A stretch of DNA of 64,000 bases from Bimuria novae-zelandiae CBS 107.79 (GCA_010015655.1 ML976671.1:51453-115452); one strand, 5' to 3'; numbered from the stretch's first letter, positions 41,984 through 53,441 are shown. Made by a program: numbers and translations. The notes: generated by a model from the letters alone, not told the origin.

Positions 41984-43820
41984 TCAAGTTGCCCCAGATG
42001 GAGCTTTCCTTTCATCATCTTCATCATCAATGTCCGCCTGAACCTCAATCTCAAAGTCTCGTTTGTTGTCGTGGGGTATGAGCTTGACCAAGTACTTCTG
42101 CAGTGGCTTCTGGTTTATAGCCTCAGTCACCAACTCCTTTGGGCGCACTTACTCCTCTGTCAAGTTTGCCTCCACTACATCAACCGCTCGACGCACGCCT
42201 CTGGCTCCCGTTGCTGGATCGTAGTACTTCTTGACTACTTTTGAACTGAAATCGCCATCTTCGTAAATGTTCAGGTCGATGTGGTTGATGTGCCGCATAA
42301 AGCCTTCGCGGAGATCGATGGCTGCTCGTACACGGTCTTGGTATTCCATGAAGAACTTGTGGAAGACTACTGCGGCCTCGCCATGGGAGAATGGTAGGAA
42401 TGGTACGATTAGCCGAGTACGTCCAGCAAGTGGTGCCTGTAGAAAAGAGTCAGCTTCTTCAAGGGTTGATTCTTTTGCGAGCTCACTTACTCCGTACGTT
42501 GATTTGAAAGCCTCCATTAGCTCGAGCTGCAGAGCGGTGACATTCACTGTCTCTTGCTTTTCATTACTTAAGCGTTTCACCTCTCGGTCGTAGAAAGATT
42601 GAATCATAGTGTCTCCGAAGTTAGTCGCTAGAATCCAAATGAATTTGGAACAATCAACCGCACGATTGTTTCGACGATCGGTAAATGTACCTAACTAAGC
42701 GTCAGCCAATGTAAAGAGGGAAAACAAATTCGAACTAATCTGGGTGGTGCTTACCTTTATCCAAAGTGTTGAGGAGCGATAGCCTGACCTCTTCTGTAGT
42801 TGTGTCGAATTCATCTAGAACTACGACTGCCCTTTTACCCGTGTTGTCAGAGACGAAGTTGTTGAATTCTGAGCCTTCATCGGATCGATGATAAAAGTTT
42901 GAGCCACCGAGAAGATCCATACGCTCTCTTATCTCTGAACAAGAAAGTTTCTTGTGTTTGACGGACAAGAGACTACCCATTTGTTCCGCTAGCTCAGTCT
43001 TGCCGTGTCCGGAGGGCCCTGCAAATACCATCACCAAAGGAGAAGGGTTGTGATTCGTAATATGGTTGAACACCGTCTTCATAATCAGCTTTGCAGCAGG
43101 AAGCTGTCCTATCATGAAATAGGGTACTTTGAAGAGATTGACAATTTCGTGGTCGCACCCGAGCTGTAGCTCCCTCGGTGTGGGCTTGTTCAACGTACTT
43201 GCACGATAGAGCAAGTAGCGATGTGTCAAATGGAGTGCCGCTGCAAGCTTAACTTTAACCTCCGGCTTGCACCATTGAGCTTCCTTGTCGTACATAATCG
43301 AACTTCTCCATCGGGTAGCTTCAGGATCGCTTAGATACTTTGTCCACATATCCTTTGGTATCACTAATGGACTAGCACCATATGCAAGGAGCTGTTTGAT
43401 CACTTCGGTTGTGTTTGTGGACTGGCTCTTCCCTTGGAGTATTGTGAAGGCCAGAAGTGGCATATCGAAGCAATCATTCAGGATATCTGCATCAACACCG
43501 TACTCTAGCAAGGTCTGAACAGCCTCTATATTGTTTCGTGAAACCGCATAGAAAAGAGCCGGGCATCCGAATTGCTTCAAAGTGTCGTCGAAATGATGTC
43601 TCTCACTTTTCTTGCGTTGTTCCAGATAGTATCGCAGCTTATCTGTCGTACAATTATGCTCGAGCGCCGTACAGATAATTCTCATCTTGAGCTCCTTATG
43701 GGCGGTTCGAACGAGCAGATCATCGGCATCCGTAGCAATCTCTGGTATAGGATTTGACACGAGCTTGTCATTGCCAGCACTGATGAAGCTGTACGCGGCT
43801 TTGGGATTTGGAAAGCTCAT
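41984..43820 (-). pseudogene. Ankyrin-repeat AAA+ ATPase (ClpB/torsin-like), with premature stop
   Basis: Exons 42,755-43,820, 42,491-42,690 and 42,149-42,436 (introns of 64 and 54 bp) encode 517 residues up to TAA at 42,149-42,151. Two ankyrin-like units lie at about 84-160. The AAA+ module has Walker A GPSGHGKT (268-275) and Walker B VVVLDEFD (332-339), sensor ILATNFGD and a C-terminal small domain with TGARGVRRAVD. After the TAA the same frame stays open for 54 codons (APKELVTEAINQKPLQKYLV...DIDDEDDE) and ends at TGA 41,984-41,986. This suggests CAA became TAA. A GTAAGT overlaps the stop, so an unusual splice is possible, but it shifts the frame. The 54-bp second intron is open in frame. 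The truncated product may still work. Confidence 0.75.
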
Positions 43821-44086
43821 GATGGCGATACTGCTCAGTACCTCTGATCTGATACAGGGAATGTAAATGTTAAATACCTGACTAGAGAATTTGACGAAGA
43901 AGAGTCAAACACGCCGTCAGAACAAGCGGGAGAAGGCAGACGCTGGGCGAAGCTTCGTGTAAGTACCATTGAGTTTGCTCACAGTCACACGCTACATGTA
44001 CAGATTTGAGCAGGCGTGTATTGATTGTCCGACTATGGAATTTTACCGTTAGACCTTGACGAATCTGGACACGGTGACTTATAAGT

Positions 44087-45145
44087 CTACTTCATGAATT
44101 TGCTCGCCAAATTCATCAGCCCTCCTACGCCCCCGCTCGATCCTCCACTCGTACCTCCGGCACTGCCACCACCCATCTCGCTCTTCATGTAGAACTTGAG
44201 TGCCATCTGCGCAGCCTGAGCCACAGCGTCTTGCTTCGTAGCGCCGCTCTCTGTCTTTCCTTGAGCGCTCTGCTTATCGAAAAGCTGTGCCGCCTGCCCC
44301 ATTGCCATTCCGATGAACTTGTTCTGTCCGCCTGAGGCATGTTCTTCCTTGCCGCCCGTGAACATCTTCAGCGCCTGCATTGCAGCAGCAGCACCAACAT
44401 TTCCAGATGACGCCGGCCCGTCGTGCTCGCCTCCTCCATAAAGCTTCTGGTGCTGCCTGACTGCGTCGTCCTCGTCGACGTCTTCCTCTTGAAGCTTGGA
44501 CTTCTTGCCGCCAAGGAGGCCAAGTGCGTTGCTGAAGAGATCAGAGTCGCCGGAGCCTCCAGCGTGAGATTGGGCATGCTGAGCTGCGCCAGAGAAGTCG
44601 TCGGACGAGTGGCCGCCTCCACCGTAAGAGGTGCCACTGGAGTGTTGAGCGCCGTAGCCACCGCTTGAGTGTTGCTGCTGGTCGCCATAGCCGCCTCCAC
44701 CGCTGCCGTAGCTCTGGCTTGGGCGGTCATTGTAGTCGTCGCGTCCGCCACTGCCTCCGTAGCCTTGACTCGGGCGGTCGGTGTTGTTGTTGCGTCCGCC
44801 ACTGCCTCCGTAGCCTTGATTCGGGCGATCGTTGTCCCCGTTGCGTCCGCCATCGTATCCACCCGAAGGTCGGTCGTTGTAGTCGTCGCGTCCTCCTCCG
44901 CCGGATCCACCGGAAGGGCGGTCATTGTATCCGCCTCCGCCTCCACCATATCCTCCTGAGGGTCGGTCATTGTTATCTCCACCATACCCACCACCTCCGC
45001 CTCCTCCTTCGTGCCTACGCTCACCATACTCTTCCCGGCCACCACCGCCTCCCTCCCCACGGCGCTCAGAACCATATTCGCGGCGCTCGTCCCCATAGCC
45101 GCCGCCACCTCCGCCACCGCTGCCGTAGTACTCGTTGGATACCAT
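44087..45145 (-). CDS. Glycine-rich repeat protein with conserved Ala-rich C-terminal domain
   Basis: A single exon of 352 residues. Residues 1-175 are low-complexity: Gly runs, then about nine repeats of the type NDRPSGGYGGGGG (variants NDRPSQGYGGSGGR), with Arg/Glu-rich pieces at the start. The C-terminal half (about 185-352) is a helical region: DLFSNALGLLGGKK, VRQHQKLYGGGE, AAAMQALKMFTGG, FIGMAMGQAAQLFDKQ, AVAQAAQMALKFYMKSEM. This layout is widespread in ascomycetes in proteins of unknown function sometimes named beta-flanking proteins. The Gly/Tyr/Arg/Asp-rich repeats could support phase separation or RNA contact (inference). Antisense open frames arise from the repeat bias. Confidence 0.8.
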   Translation of the reverse strand: MVSNEYYGSGGGGGGGYGDERREYGSERRGEGGGGGREEYGERRHEGGGGGGGYGGDNNDRPSGGYGGGGGGYNDRPSGGSGGGGRDDYNDRPSGGYDGGRNGDNDRPNQGYGGSGGRNNNTDRPSQGYGGSGGRDDYNDRPSQSYGSGGGGYGDQQQHSSGGYGAQHSSGTSYGGGGHSSDDFSGAAQHAQSHAGGSGDSDLFSNALGLLGGKKSKLQEEDVDEDDAVRQHQKLYGGGEHDGPASSGNVGAAAAMQALKMFTGGKEEHASGGQNKFIGMAMGQAAQLFDKQSAQGKTESGATKQDAVAQAAQMALKFYMKSEMGGGSAGGTSGGSSGGVGGLMNLASKFMK

Positions 45146-46841
45146 TGTCAGATATGGATAAACTACAAAGCATTCATGTCAGTAACGTCACTATAGTAAC
45201 ATAGAAACGACCCTCCAGGCTACGGTTGCTATCGCATTGCTCATAAAGTACACAGCCCGCTGCCATGAGCGGACAAGGAAGGATAGCCATGGAGAGCAAG
45301 CTTCAAGCCTGGAACTTGGAATACAGACATACCTCTTCAAATATCGTGAAAGAATCTATCAGTGCGGATTGAGAGCAACGGAGTGGTAAGGAATTATGAT
45401 ACCTGGCAGCAGATCCAGAGCTTAAAGCTGAGCTGCGGGGGCGGGGCATGTTTCGATGAGAAGCACTGGTGACGTATGCTCCGCGCACACTAGGGCCCCT
45501 GCTGCTCCAATTGGTCAGGCCCTCGGAATTTCGACAAAGTAAACAGTACTCGTACTGCGGTTTATAGCAGGTGATGTACTTGCGTTGTGCGATCAACTCA
45601 AGTGCAGACGAAGCGCTGGTTACTCGGAGGCTCAGGCTTATTGTAAAGTTCATATTCGATTCTCCGCTTCTGCGGTATACCCGATGAGCTTTCAGCTTTT
45701 TAAGATCATTGCGTTTTCGACAACGGCAGCGTTCTTGTAGTGCGTTATGCCGTGGCTTAGAGTGGCTGCGATAGTGCCAAGGTCCATCCATATTCGATTC
45801 TCTGTGCGTGGTGTAGGGTGCTTTAATCGCCTGCCTACCTTTCTATTTTTGAGAGATTGGATAATCCGTCTTCTCCTGCTAGATGCATTGGCGGTACTTA
45901 CAAACTTCACAGTATCCCTCTTAGATGGTTGTGATTGCTAGAGTTGGCGCGTGAGTGCGGGGTGCTGCCGGCCCACCTGCGCTGAACAACGCAAGTACGT
46001 TCGTGGTTGCAACAATTGAACAACAAAAGCTCAATCTTAGAACTGAGTTGCACAACGTAGTTACAGACCCAATGCTTCCGTTCGCTCCACCAGGTCGGTG
46101 TAGGTGGATAAAAGGATGTCGGCAGTCCTAGCGCCAGACCAAGATGGGAGGATCGTGAGGTTGCAACACCAGATTCGTGCGATAGACTGGGAAATGTAGG
46201 TGCTTGGCTATTTGGTAGTCTTTTTCGTAGTGCTACTTTCAAAATTTCGGAGCGCGCGTTGTTGCTGTCGAGTAGATTGGACATCAGTCAGGACGTGGAG
46301 GCTAACCCTAAATGGCATGCCTGGTCCCGCTAGGAAAAAGGCGTGTATACCTCGAATGGATATGCTTGCTACCCGTGTAGATTTCTACCACGTTTATTTT
46401 TTGTCATTCTGTTTGGGAGTCTCTATCCACAGTTCAGGCACAGTGTGAGCAGACGAACCTGCCCATGGTCTTCGTACACATGCGGCTTCTCGTCACCATT
46501 GTAGCCCACTTAGATGTCTCATTATACACTGAATTATCCCCGTAAGTGGTGCATCGAGCGATCTAGTCTAACTCGTGCGATAGTAGTACCCTTAGGTACC
46601 TCGATATCTTGGCCCTCTCCACAAGTCCACTCATCATAACACAGACCACGATCATCATCGCCTGTTCTACTTAGACGTCGTTGCTTCCAAAAACCCATTG
46701 TGACATTAAGAAGTGTATGCAGGTTAGACATGACTTGGCTGCTCGCGCGATGGAAGGTTCAGCAGGCCACAAGTGTGTATGGCGGCACTCTCTACCCGGA
46801 GGCTCTTCGAAGATACACCCGAGATGGATGTAAGATCCAGC
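45146..46841. other. 1.7-kb intergenic region without a supported gene
   Basis: Several open frames of 65-162 codons exist on both strands (45,303-45,791 minus and 45,907-46,284 minus are the longest). None shows a domain, signal peptide, or intron pattern I trust. Composition is normal, so this is not RIP-mutated repeat DNA. Confidence 0.5.
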
Positions 46842-46848
46842 TATAAAA
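46842..46848 (+). promoter_or_regulatory. TATA box of the small secreted protein gene
   Basis: TATAAAA lies about 155 bp upstream of the ATG at 47,002, followed by a pyrimidine/ATCACCATC stretch. This is a plausible core promoter for a regulated gene. Confidence 0.5.
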
Positions 46849-47001
46849 CCTGGGCTCTGTTCGCATCACCATCGAGCCTCACCATGAATCTACATCCTTG
46901 AGATCAGCTGGTCGTCATTATCATCTCAGTCGACGTTCACACTGTCCGTCGACTCAACCTTCAACCAATCTTCCCGCGTGAACCCAAACTCCAACTGCAC
47001 C

Positions 47002-47505
47002 ATGCACTTCCCATCCACAATCACGCTGGCCGCAGCGCTAATCTTCGCAGCTCCTGCCATAGCAGACTGGGGCAGCCACGAAGCCGCCGAAACCCGCTGT
47101 TGCGCCATCACCTGCGGCAGCTGGATGCCCGTCTTCGACGAAGGCGACGTGAAGAACTGGCTCAACGAGATCCACACCTGACCGTACGTCCCCACACTCT
47201 ATCTCTATCTTCATACTGACGCCCTCAGATGCCGCGATCACCCCTTCGTCTACGGCGAAACCCGCGCCACCTTCGCAAGCTGGGCACGCAACCCGGACAT
47301 GCCCTGCGAGATCGTGGGCCCCCGGACCGTCGAAGGAGGCTTTGCGCGGTTCAAACAGGTCTTGGCGGATCCTGCGTTCAAATGGGGGGTGATAGGCAGC
47401 ACGGGGGCTGCTGTGGCGGTTATTTATGCTCCCGATGGGAGGAGGTTGGGTTCGATTAGCTTGGGGGGAGTGTGTCTCCCAATTGGGCCGAATCCAAGCT
47501 GCTGA
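47002..47505 (+). pseudogene. Small secreted cysteine-containing protein, in-frame TGA
   Basis: Exon 1 (47,002-47,183) and exon 2 (47,229-47,505) with a 45-bp intron would encode 152 residues. A clear signal peptide MHFPSTITLAAALIFAAPAIA is followed by DWGSHEAAETRCCAITCGSW. Exon 2 reads CRDHPFVYGETRATFASWAR and ends PIGPNPSC. The codon at 47,179-47,181, two bases plus intron before CRDH, is TGA; CGA would give an uninterrupted frame. Either the gene is inactivated, it is misread here, or a 60-residue product is made. The upstream in-frame ATG at 46,978 would spoil the signal peptide, so 47,002 is preferred. The family is not recognised; size and cysteines are effector-like. Confidence 0.55.
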
Positions 47506-47864
47506 GAATGTTGATCTAAATACCACATTAGTCAGGTTATTGGAAACCATTTGTCGATTCCGTGCCGTAATAAAAGAAATCGTGATACCAGAGTCAAGCC
47601 TGTAGTCTCATATCAGTCACCCCTGAATTCTTTTCCACCAGTTAAATCCACTAAGCCCAGCTCACATTCCTGCCATGACCTTATTGGCCGAACTATGAGC
47701 GAAATCAGCTGTAGACAAGAGTATTAATATAGTCGTAGTGGTAGGACGGGATGTTCGAACATGGAATTGTAATTGAACCCAAAGAAAAAAAGCTTAGTAC
47801 ACTATGTACAACGGGCCTTGATGACCTCTTTACGTCCATCTGCACAACCCTTATAGAGCGACTC
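47506..47864. other. Convergent 3' region
   Basis: About 360 bp between the stops of the small secreted gene and the complex I gene. No gene is seen; it probably holds two 3' UTRs. AATAAAAG near 47,567 could serve as a polyadenylation element. Confidence 0.5.
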
Positions 47865-49350
47865 CTACCGGTCCACCTCGCCGAAGACCAAATCCATAGT
47901 TCCGATAATAGCGACCGCATCGGCAAGCAGATGCCCTCTTGAGACCTGGTCGATGCAAGACAAGTGTGCAAACCCAGGTGCCCGGATCTTACACCGGTAG
48001 GGTCGCTCGCTACCGTCTGAAACTAGGAAAACACCCATCTCGCCCTTGGGCGCCTCAATGGCGCTGTAGGTCTCGCCGGGCGGGACGCTGTAGCCCTTGC
48101 TGAAGAGGAGGAAGTGGTGGATGAGGGCCTCCATGTTCTCCTTCATGGCGGCACGAGGCGGCGGGGTGATCTTGTAGTCCTCGACCTTGACGGGGCCGGC
48201 GGGCATGTCATTGAGGCATTGGAAGATGATGCGAAGCGACTGACGGAACTCCTCCATACGGCAGAGGTAGCGGTCATAGCAGTCGCCGTTGACGCCAACG
48301 GGCACATCGAACTCGACCTTGTCGTATGCGTCGTAGGGCTGCGACTTGCGGATATCCCACGGCACGCCGGAGCCGCGGAGCATGGGACCAGTGAAGGAGT
48401 AATTGATGGCGTCTGCGGCGGAGACGACACCAACACCCTTGGTTCGACCGATCCAGATACGGTTGTCGGTCAACATCTCTTCGGTCTCGTCGAGACGGTC
48501 ACCGAACTGGGTTGCCCACTGGTAAATGTCGTCGAGCATGCCCAAGGGCAGATCCTGCGAAACGCCTCCGGGGCGTACGTAGGCTGCGTGAAGACGGGCA
48601 CCGGATACGCGCTCGTAGAATTCCTAGATGATGTCGTTAGATGCACGCAATGCACCATGCGGGGCTGGTGGGGCGTACCATGAGCTTCTCACGCTCCTCG
48701 AAGGCCCACAGGAAAGGCGTTAAAGCGCCAACATCCATAGCGTGGGTGGTGACAGACATGATGTGGTTCTTGATGCGGGTTATCTCAGCGAACAGGGTCC
48801 TGATGTACTTTGCCCGTTCAGGGACCTCGATGTTCAACAGCTTCTCCACAGCCAACGAGTAGCACTGTTCGTTTGTCATCATGGAGACGTAGTCCAGACG
48901 GTCAAAGTATGGTAGCGCCTGCAGGTACGTCCGATACTCGATGAGCTTCTCGGTTCCGCGGTGCAACAGTCCAACGTGGGGGTCGGCCCGCACGATCTCC
49001 TCGCCATTGAGTTCCAGAATCAACCGCAACACGCCGTGGGCAGCGGGATGCTGGGGTCCAAAGTTGACCGTGTAGTGCCGAATCTTCCTGCTCTCAGGCT
49101 TGGACCCGTCGTCGGAGGGCGAGTTCAAGGTGCCGGAGCTCTCCGGGTCGACGGGTTTTGAGAAGTCGGCATCGGTCTGAATCAGACGCGCACTCTGCTC
49201 GTGCTGCACGTTGGCATAGTGGCGCGGGCGCGAGGTCGAGAGGCAGCGGGCAATGGGCTGCATTCGCGGTGCGCGGGCGGTGGTCGGTCGGGGCGCCTGG
49301 CACAGCCGTCTCGCGGCGTGGCCGGCATAACGCGCGAAGGGGGCGGGCAT
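47865..49350 (-). CDS. nuo-49: NADH:ubiquinone oxidoreductase 49-kDa subunit (complex I, NDUFS2/NuoD)
   Basis: Exons 48,679-49,350 and 47,865-48,623, with a 55-bp intron (GTACGC...ATCTAG), give 476 residues, matching the family. Residues 1 to about 45 form an Arg/Ala-rich mitochondrial presequence ([20 protein letters not shown]). Family blocks follow: [48 protein letters not shown] (quinone-site Tyr and His region), then [61 protein letters not shown] and the invariant C-terminal [10 protein letters not shown]. It helps form the ubiquinone-binding site in the peripheral arm. The gene is transcribed divergently from the AC40 gene. Confidence 0.95.
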
Positions 49351-49589
49351 TGCGGGTGTCTGTGGCCGGCGATGCCCTTGTGCGGCGTCAATGGGTGCGT
49401 GGAGTGGAGGGGGGAGTCGTAGGCGTGGCGTTGGGAGCTCTCAAGACGGGTGCAAGCATCATCAGTTTGCCGAGCTTCCAATTGGTGCGGGCCCTGGCCT
49501 TGGCAACGCCTGCGACTTCGAAAAAAGTTCCCAGACGATACGCAGAGTTCCCCGCCAAAAGTTCGAGATTGCGCGCCACCACCGCAAAT
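49351..49589. promoter_or_regulatory. Bidirectional promoter between complex I 49-kDa and AC40 genes
   Basis: Only 239 bp lie between two start codons on opposite strands. Both are constitutive housekeeping genes, so a shared, TATA-less promoter is likely. No TATA box is visible. Confidence 0.6.
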
Positions 49590-50835
49590 ATGACTGCACT
49601 GAGCGCTGAAGAGCTGCTGAAGCGCAAGGTATTTACGCGATCCTGTATCCTTGCAAAATGTCCCGCTAACAGCACCTGCAGACGCTCAAGGTCGGCGTCG
49701 AGACGGTGAGCAACCAACAATCCACCGACTTTCCAGGCCACTGGCCGGGCGAAAGCCATGAGTGGGACTTGGAACATTTCAAACAGGTACGGATTCTTCT
49801 TTCTGCACACTATTTTCCTCTAGCAATTGGAACCATGCTCACACCATCACCCAGAATGCTCGCGTCGAGTTCGTGAAAGAAGTGTCTCCTCTCGACATCA
49901 CCTTCTCGCTCGTCGGCGTGGACACCTCCTTCGCCAACGCCCTCCGTCGAATCCTCATCGCCGAAGTCCCCACGCTCGCCATCGAAGACGTCTTCATCTA
50001 CCAAAACACCTCCATCATCCAGGACGAAGTGCTCGCCCACCGCCTCGGCCTGATCCCCCTCCGCGGCAACCGCGACGCCATCCGCTGGATGAAGTGGTAC
50101 CAGAAAGACGAAGACGTGCCTGACCACGAGCCTAAGAACGACGAGAACTGCGTGCGCCTGTCCCTGAACATCGAGTGCAAGTGGAAAGAAGGCGGACTGG
50201 AGAGGGCGAAGCAGGGCGTCACAGATCCGAACGAGCTATACGAGAACCACAGCGTATACGCGCGGGACATGTCGTTTGAGCCGTGGGAGAGACAAACGGA
50301 AAAGTTTGGAGAGGATCCGGTGCGGTCGAGCCATCCGGACATCCTGATCGCGAAGATGCGCCCTGGACAGCAGATCGAGCTGCTCATGCACGCGTACAAA
50401 GGCATCGGGCAGGACCACGCCAAGTTTTCGCCCGTGGCGACCGCGACTTACAGACTCATGCCTACCATCGACATCCTCCGGCCCATCGTCGGCGCCGACG
50501 CAAAGAAGTTCGCGCGCTGCTTCCCAAAGGGAGTCATCCGCCTCGATAAAGTTTCCGCCGAGGACGAGCAAAGCCATCCCGAAGAATGCGCTGGCAAAGA
50601 GGGCGAGCTGAAAGCCGTCGTGGACGACCCGAGTGGGGATAGCGTGAGCAGAGAGTGCCTCCGCCACCCCGAGTTCGCGAAGAAGGTCAAGCTGGGCCGT
50701 TTACGGGACCACTTCATCTTCAAGGTGGAGAGCACGGGCCAGTTCGACAGCGACGAGCTGTTCCTGGAAAGCGTCCGTTTGTTGAAGGTCAAGGCGGCAC
50801 GTATAAAGAGGGGCTTGGAGGCAGTAGACAGATAG
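49590..50835 (+). CDS. RPC40: RNA polymerase I and III subunit AC40 (RPAC1)
   Basis: Three exons (49,590-49,628; 49,682-49,786; 49,855-50,835) give 374 residues. The short first exon encodes MTALSAEELLKRK. Exon 3 begins with the alpha-like assembly domain: VEFVKEVSPLDITFSLVGVDTSFANALRRILIAEVPTLAIEDV, then the characteristic IIQDEVLAHRLGLIPLRG. The C-terminal part has FSPVATATYRLMPTIDI and a helix ending RGLEAVDR. This is the bacterial-alpha homologue that pairs with AC19 to start assembly of RNA polymerases I and III in the nucleus. Acceptors were chosen so that the three exons stay in frame; a nearer CTCTAG acceptor for exon 3 would break the frame. Confidence 0.93.
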
Positions 50836-51321
50836 GAGTGTGTGACTAGCATTTATCAGCATTGCAGGCGTTCACGGGCATGGACGGCGGATTTGGAAAA
50901 AGCGTTACGATATCACTGGGTTTGCGCGATATAGATCGATATTGTAATCGATTTGATGGTTTTGCGTACAGTTTGGTGATATACCTGAGAACGGTTACAC
51001 ATGTATGTTATGCCCAAGTTCGTCTTTCGTTCGCTCATACACTTCATCCCGTTTCGTCTCTTCCATCGACATGGGGCGATATATAATAACAAGGAATTAG
51101 ATGTGGTGGGAAGCCAGCCACAACTTTAAGAATTCAGGAAACCGTGATTTGGTACAAGGGTAGGGTACAACAGCTAAAGAAAACAGAGTACAGGAAGGAC
51201 AAAACGTGGTAACTGTCATCTCGGGAAGAAACGTGCAAGGAAAGGCCAGAGGCTTCGGAAGATGTATGATGTTCCGAGACACCCAGGATGCGAGGTTCCT
51301 ATCCGGGGTAAGATCGCATGC
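50836..51321. other. Convergent intergenic region
   Basis: 486 bp between the AC40 stop and the stop of the next minus-strand gene. There is no recognisable gene; it probably contains both 3' UTRs. Confidence 0.5.
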
Positions 51322-52137
51322 TTAGAGCTCAGACAGAGCCTCATTGCAGAGCTTCTGGATACTCGTCGGATCGAAGCGCGGCCGAAAGTTAACGCTCTTC
51401 CTCCCGGCGCGCAGCGGATCCGGCTCGCCCTCACTCGCATTCGAAGAATCCCGGCTGTCGGGCCTGGAGCTCAGCGTCGAGCTACGCGAGCGAAGCCACG
51501 AGACGGGCGCCGCGGTGCGGAGCTGCTGGACGCTGTGGAGATGGCTCTGAACCATACCGAGGAAGGAGAAGAGCTCGGCGGAGAACTGCTCTTCGTGGTA
51601 TGCTCGTGCGGCGTTCGTCGTCATGATGGGCGTGGGTCGGTGTTTGTCGGGCCGGAAGGAAGAAATTTGTGACGAGGCGCCGTCATCGTCGTAGGGGCTG
51701 TCGACGCGCTCCCAGGTTCTGTCCAGGGGCTCGTGCGAGGTTGTTGAGCTGGATGCAGAACGGTGTGAGATGCTGGACAAGCGTCGGAACCTGTTGGGCT
51801 GATTGCTGTGCTCGGATCCAGGTGACAGCAATGAGAGGATGTCGTCCAAGTTGTATGGCTCGCTTGGTGTGAGGATTTCGATGGCTGCACGGTAGTGTTG
51901 CTCTGCTAAATCCAGTCCAGCGGAGCGGTGCTTCAGCGTCGTCTCGCGTGCCATGGTGTCGTGAGCCAGAGCAAAGTAGAAATGAAGGTAAGCCTTGTGC
52001 ACGGGATGGACCTCGTGGTGGCGAGACAGAAAACGTTCGCAGAATGTGGCACATTGTACATAGCGACGTGATTGGAATAGGTGCTTGGTTTCGGGTATGA
52101 TGGCCCTAGTCTGGCAATACTGACTTTCGGGGACCAT
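51322..52137 (-). CDS. Hypothetical protein with helical N-terminus and Ser/Arg-rich C-terminus
   Basis: A single exon of 271 residues. Residues about 10-95 look like paired helices of TPR type (HLFQSRRYVQCATFCERFL, VHKAYLHFYFALAHDTMAR, LDLAEQHYRAAIEIL). The middle (100-170) is disordered and Ser-rich. A further helix (AYHEEQFSAELFSFLGMVQSH, about 180-200) is followed by a basic, Ser-rich tail. No enzyme motif is visible. Similar-looking uncharacterised proteins with a short TPR-like unit are common in Pezizomycotina. The start is the first ATG and there is no sign of an intron. Confidence 0.65.
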   Translation of the reverse strand: MVPESQYCQTRAIIPETKHLFQSRRYVQCATFCERFLSRHHEVHPVHKAYLHFYFALAHDTMARETTLKHRSAGLDLAEQHYRAAIEILTPSEPYNLDDILSLLSPGSEHSNQPNRFRRLSSISHRSASSSTTSHEPLDRTWERVDSPYDDDGASSQISSFRPDKHRPTPIMTTNAARAYHEEQFSAELFSFLGMVQSHLHSVQQLRTAAPVSWLRSRSSTLSSRPDSRDSSNASEGEPDPLRAGRKSVNFRPRFDPTSIQKLCNEALSEL

Positions 52138-53441
52138 GATTCTATGGGGGATTGTCCATTAGCCATTATCCAGTGGTCGAACTGTCGATCGGATGTTATT
52201 TCTTACAGTACGTATCAGTTGTGTCAGGCTCTTTAACAGCAGTATATTGTTTTTTTTTTTTTTATTTGCTTCGCTGATTCGAAGTTGATCTTGGTTCACT
52301 TGTGGGATGGTGTAAGATCAAAAGCAGAGAACGATAGGCGCCTAACCAGGCGGTAATGAAACAAATGCAAAGAGGGGAAAGGAGTGTGCAGGACAACCAA
52401 TACACGGCAGCTGAATTCCTGAGACGGCGCTCTGCGCGGTGCAATGCAAGTGTTGTTTGCTATTGTTGCTGTGCAGAATGTGCAGGGATGATGCGACGCG
52501 ATGGAGGATCGTCGTTGAATTCACGGAAGGCGCAACACGTGTCAGTGGCAAGGAATTGAGGGAAGAGAACTCCACGAGGCCATGTTATAGACTCGAAAAC
52601 TCTTCCCTGCAATGGTTCGCAGGAAGGCTGGAGAACGGCCGAGCATGTATGGGGATTCGTTTCAACTACATGCATGCTTGAAGTGTGAAACAACGGTTAA
52701 TAGCCGCGAACTATAGTGCCCTGTCGCAGTTACCTCATGCGGATCGCACTTGCCCGAACTGAGATGCCTCCAGCTTAAAAAGGCATGGACATGAATATCA
52801 TCCCGCTCACGATACCGTGCCGCGTCGCATTGGGGATGACTGCAGCGCGTCGAATGCTTATAGTCTAAGTTATCATTCTCACACCTGTCCAATCAAAATG
52901 GCGACATGACGTTCTTACTCCTGATCTAAACGGCCACGGTTTGCGGGGGTCACAACTGTGGAGTTGCCCCCCTCAAGTAAAGTGGCAGATTACGAACAGT
53001 GAAGAGTTACAAGGTGTGACATTGCATACCTGTTCTACTCGCACCGTCCGCGAGGTCGCCGACAATAAGAAAGGAAATCGTGGGCTACACGAACGAACCA
53101 CTGTCACGTAAAGTTGTTAGTTGGGGAACAGGACTGATGAGCTTTGACATCCAACCATGTTGCAAATGCCGAATGAATGATGTCGACTTCACCCTGGGCC
53201 GCTGGCTTTCAGCCTTACGGGAGAGCCTCAACCAGCATAGCTTTAACAATGGACAACATCAAGAGTCTTCAGGCTTTCAGCACGCCGGCACATGGACAAG
53301 GAATTGGTTGTGATACTACAAAATGATCGCAGGCTGATCAGATGACAAAGGAGCATATGGACAAGCTTTATTCTACACAGCCTGGCTCCAGATAGAGAGC
53401 CGACATTTTGGGTAAGTAGTCTAACATCATCTCACAATCCT
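52138..53441. other. 1.3-kb intergenic region
   Basis: It contains a T-tract at 52,247-52,264 and normal composition. Open frames up to 80 codons on both strands overlap one another and show no protein features. No RNA gene is recognised. Confidence 0.5.

Noticed and set aside
45303..45791. 162-codon minus-strand frame
   Set aside because: Composition is not protein-like, there is no domain or signal peptide, and several overlapping frames compete. Transcript data would be needed.
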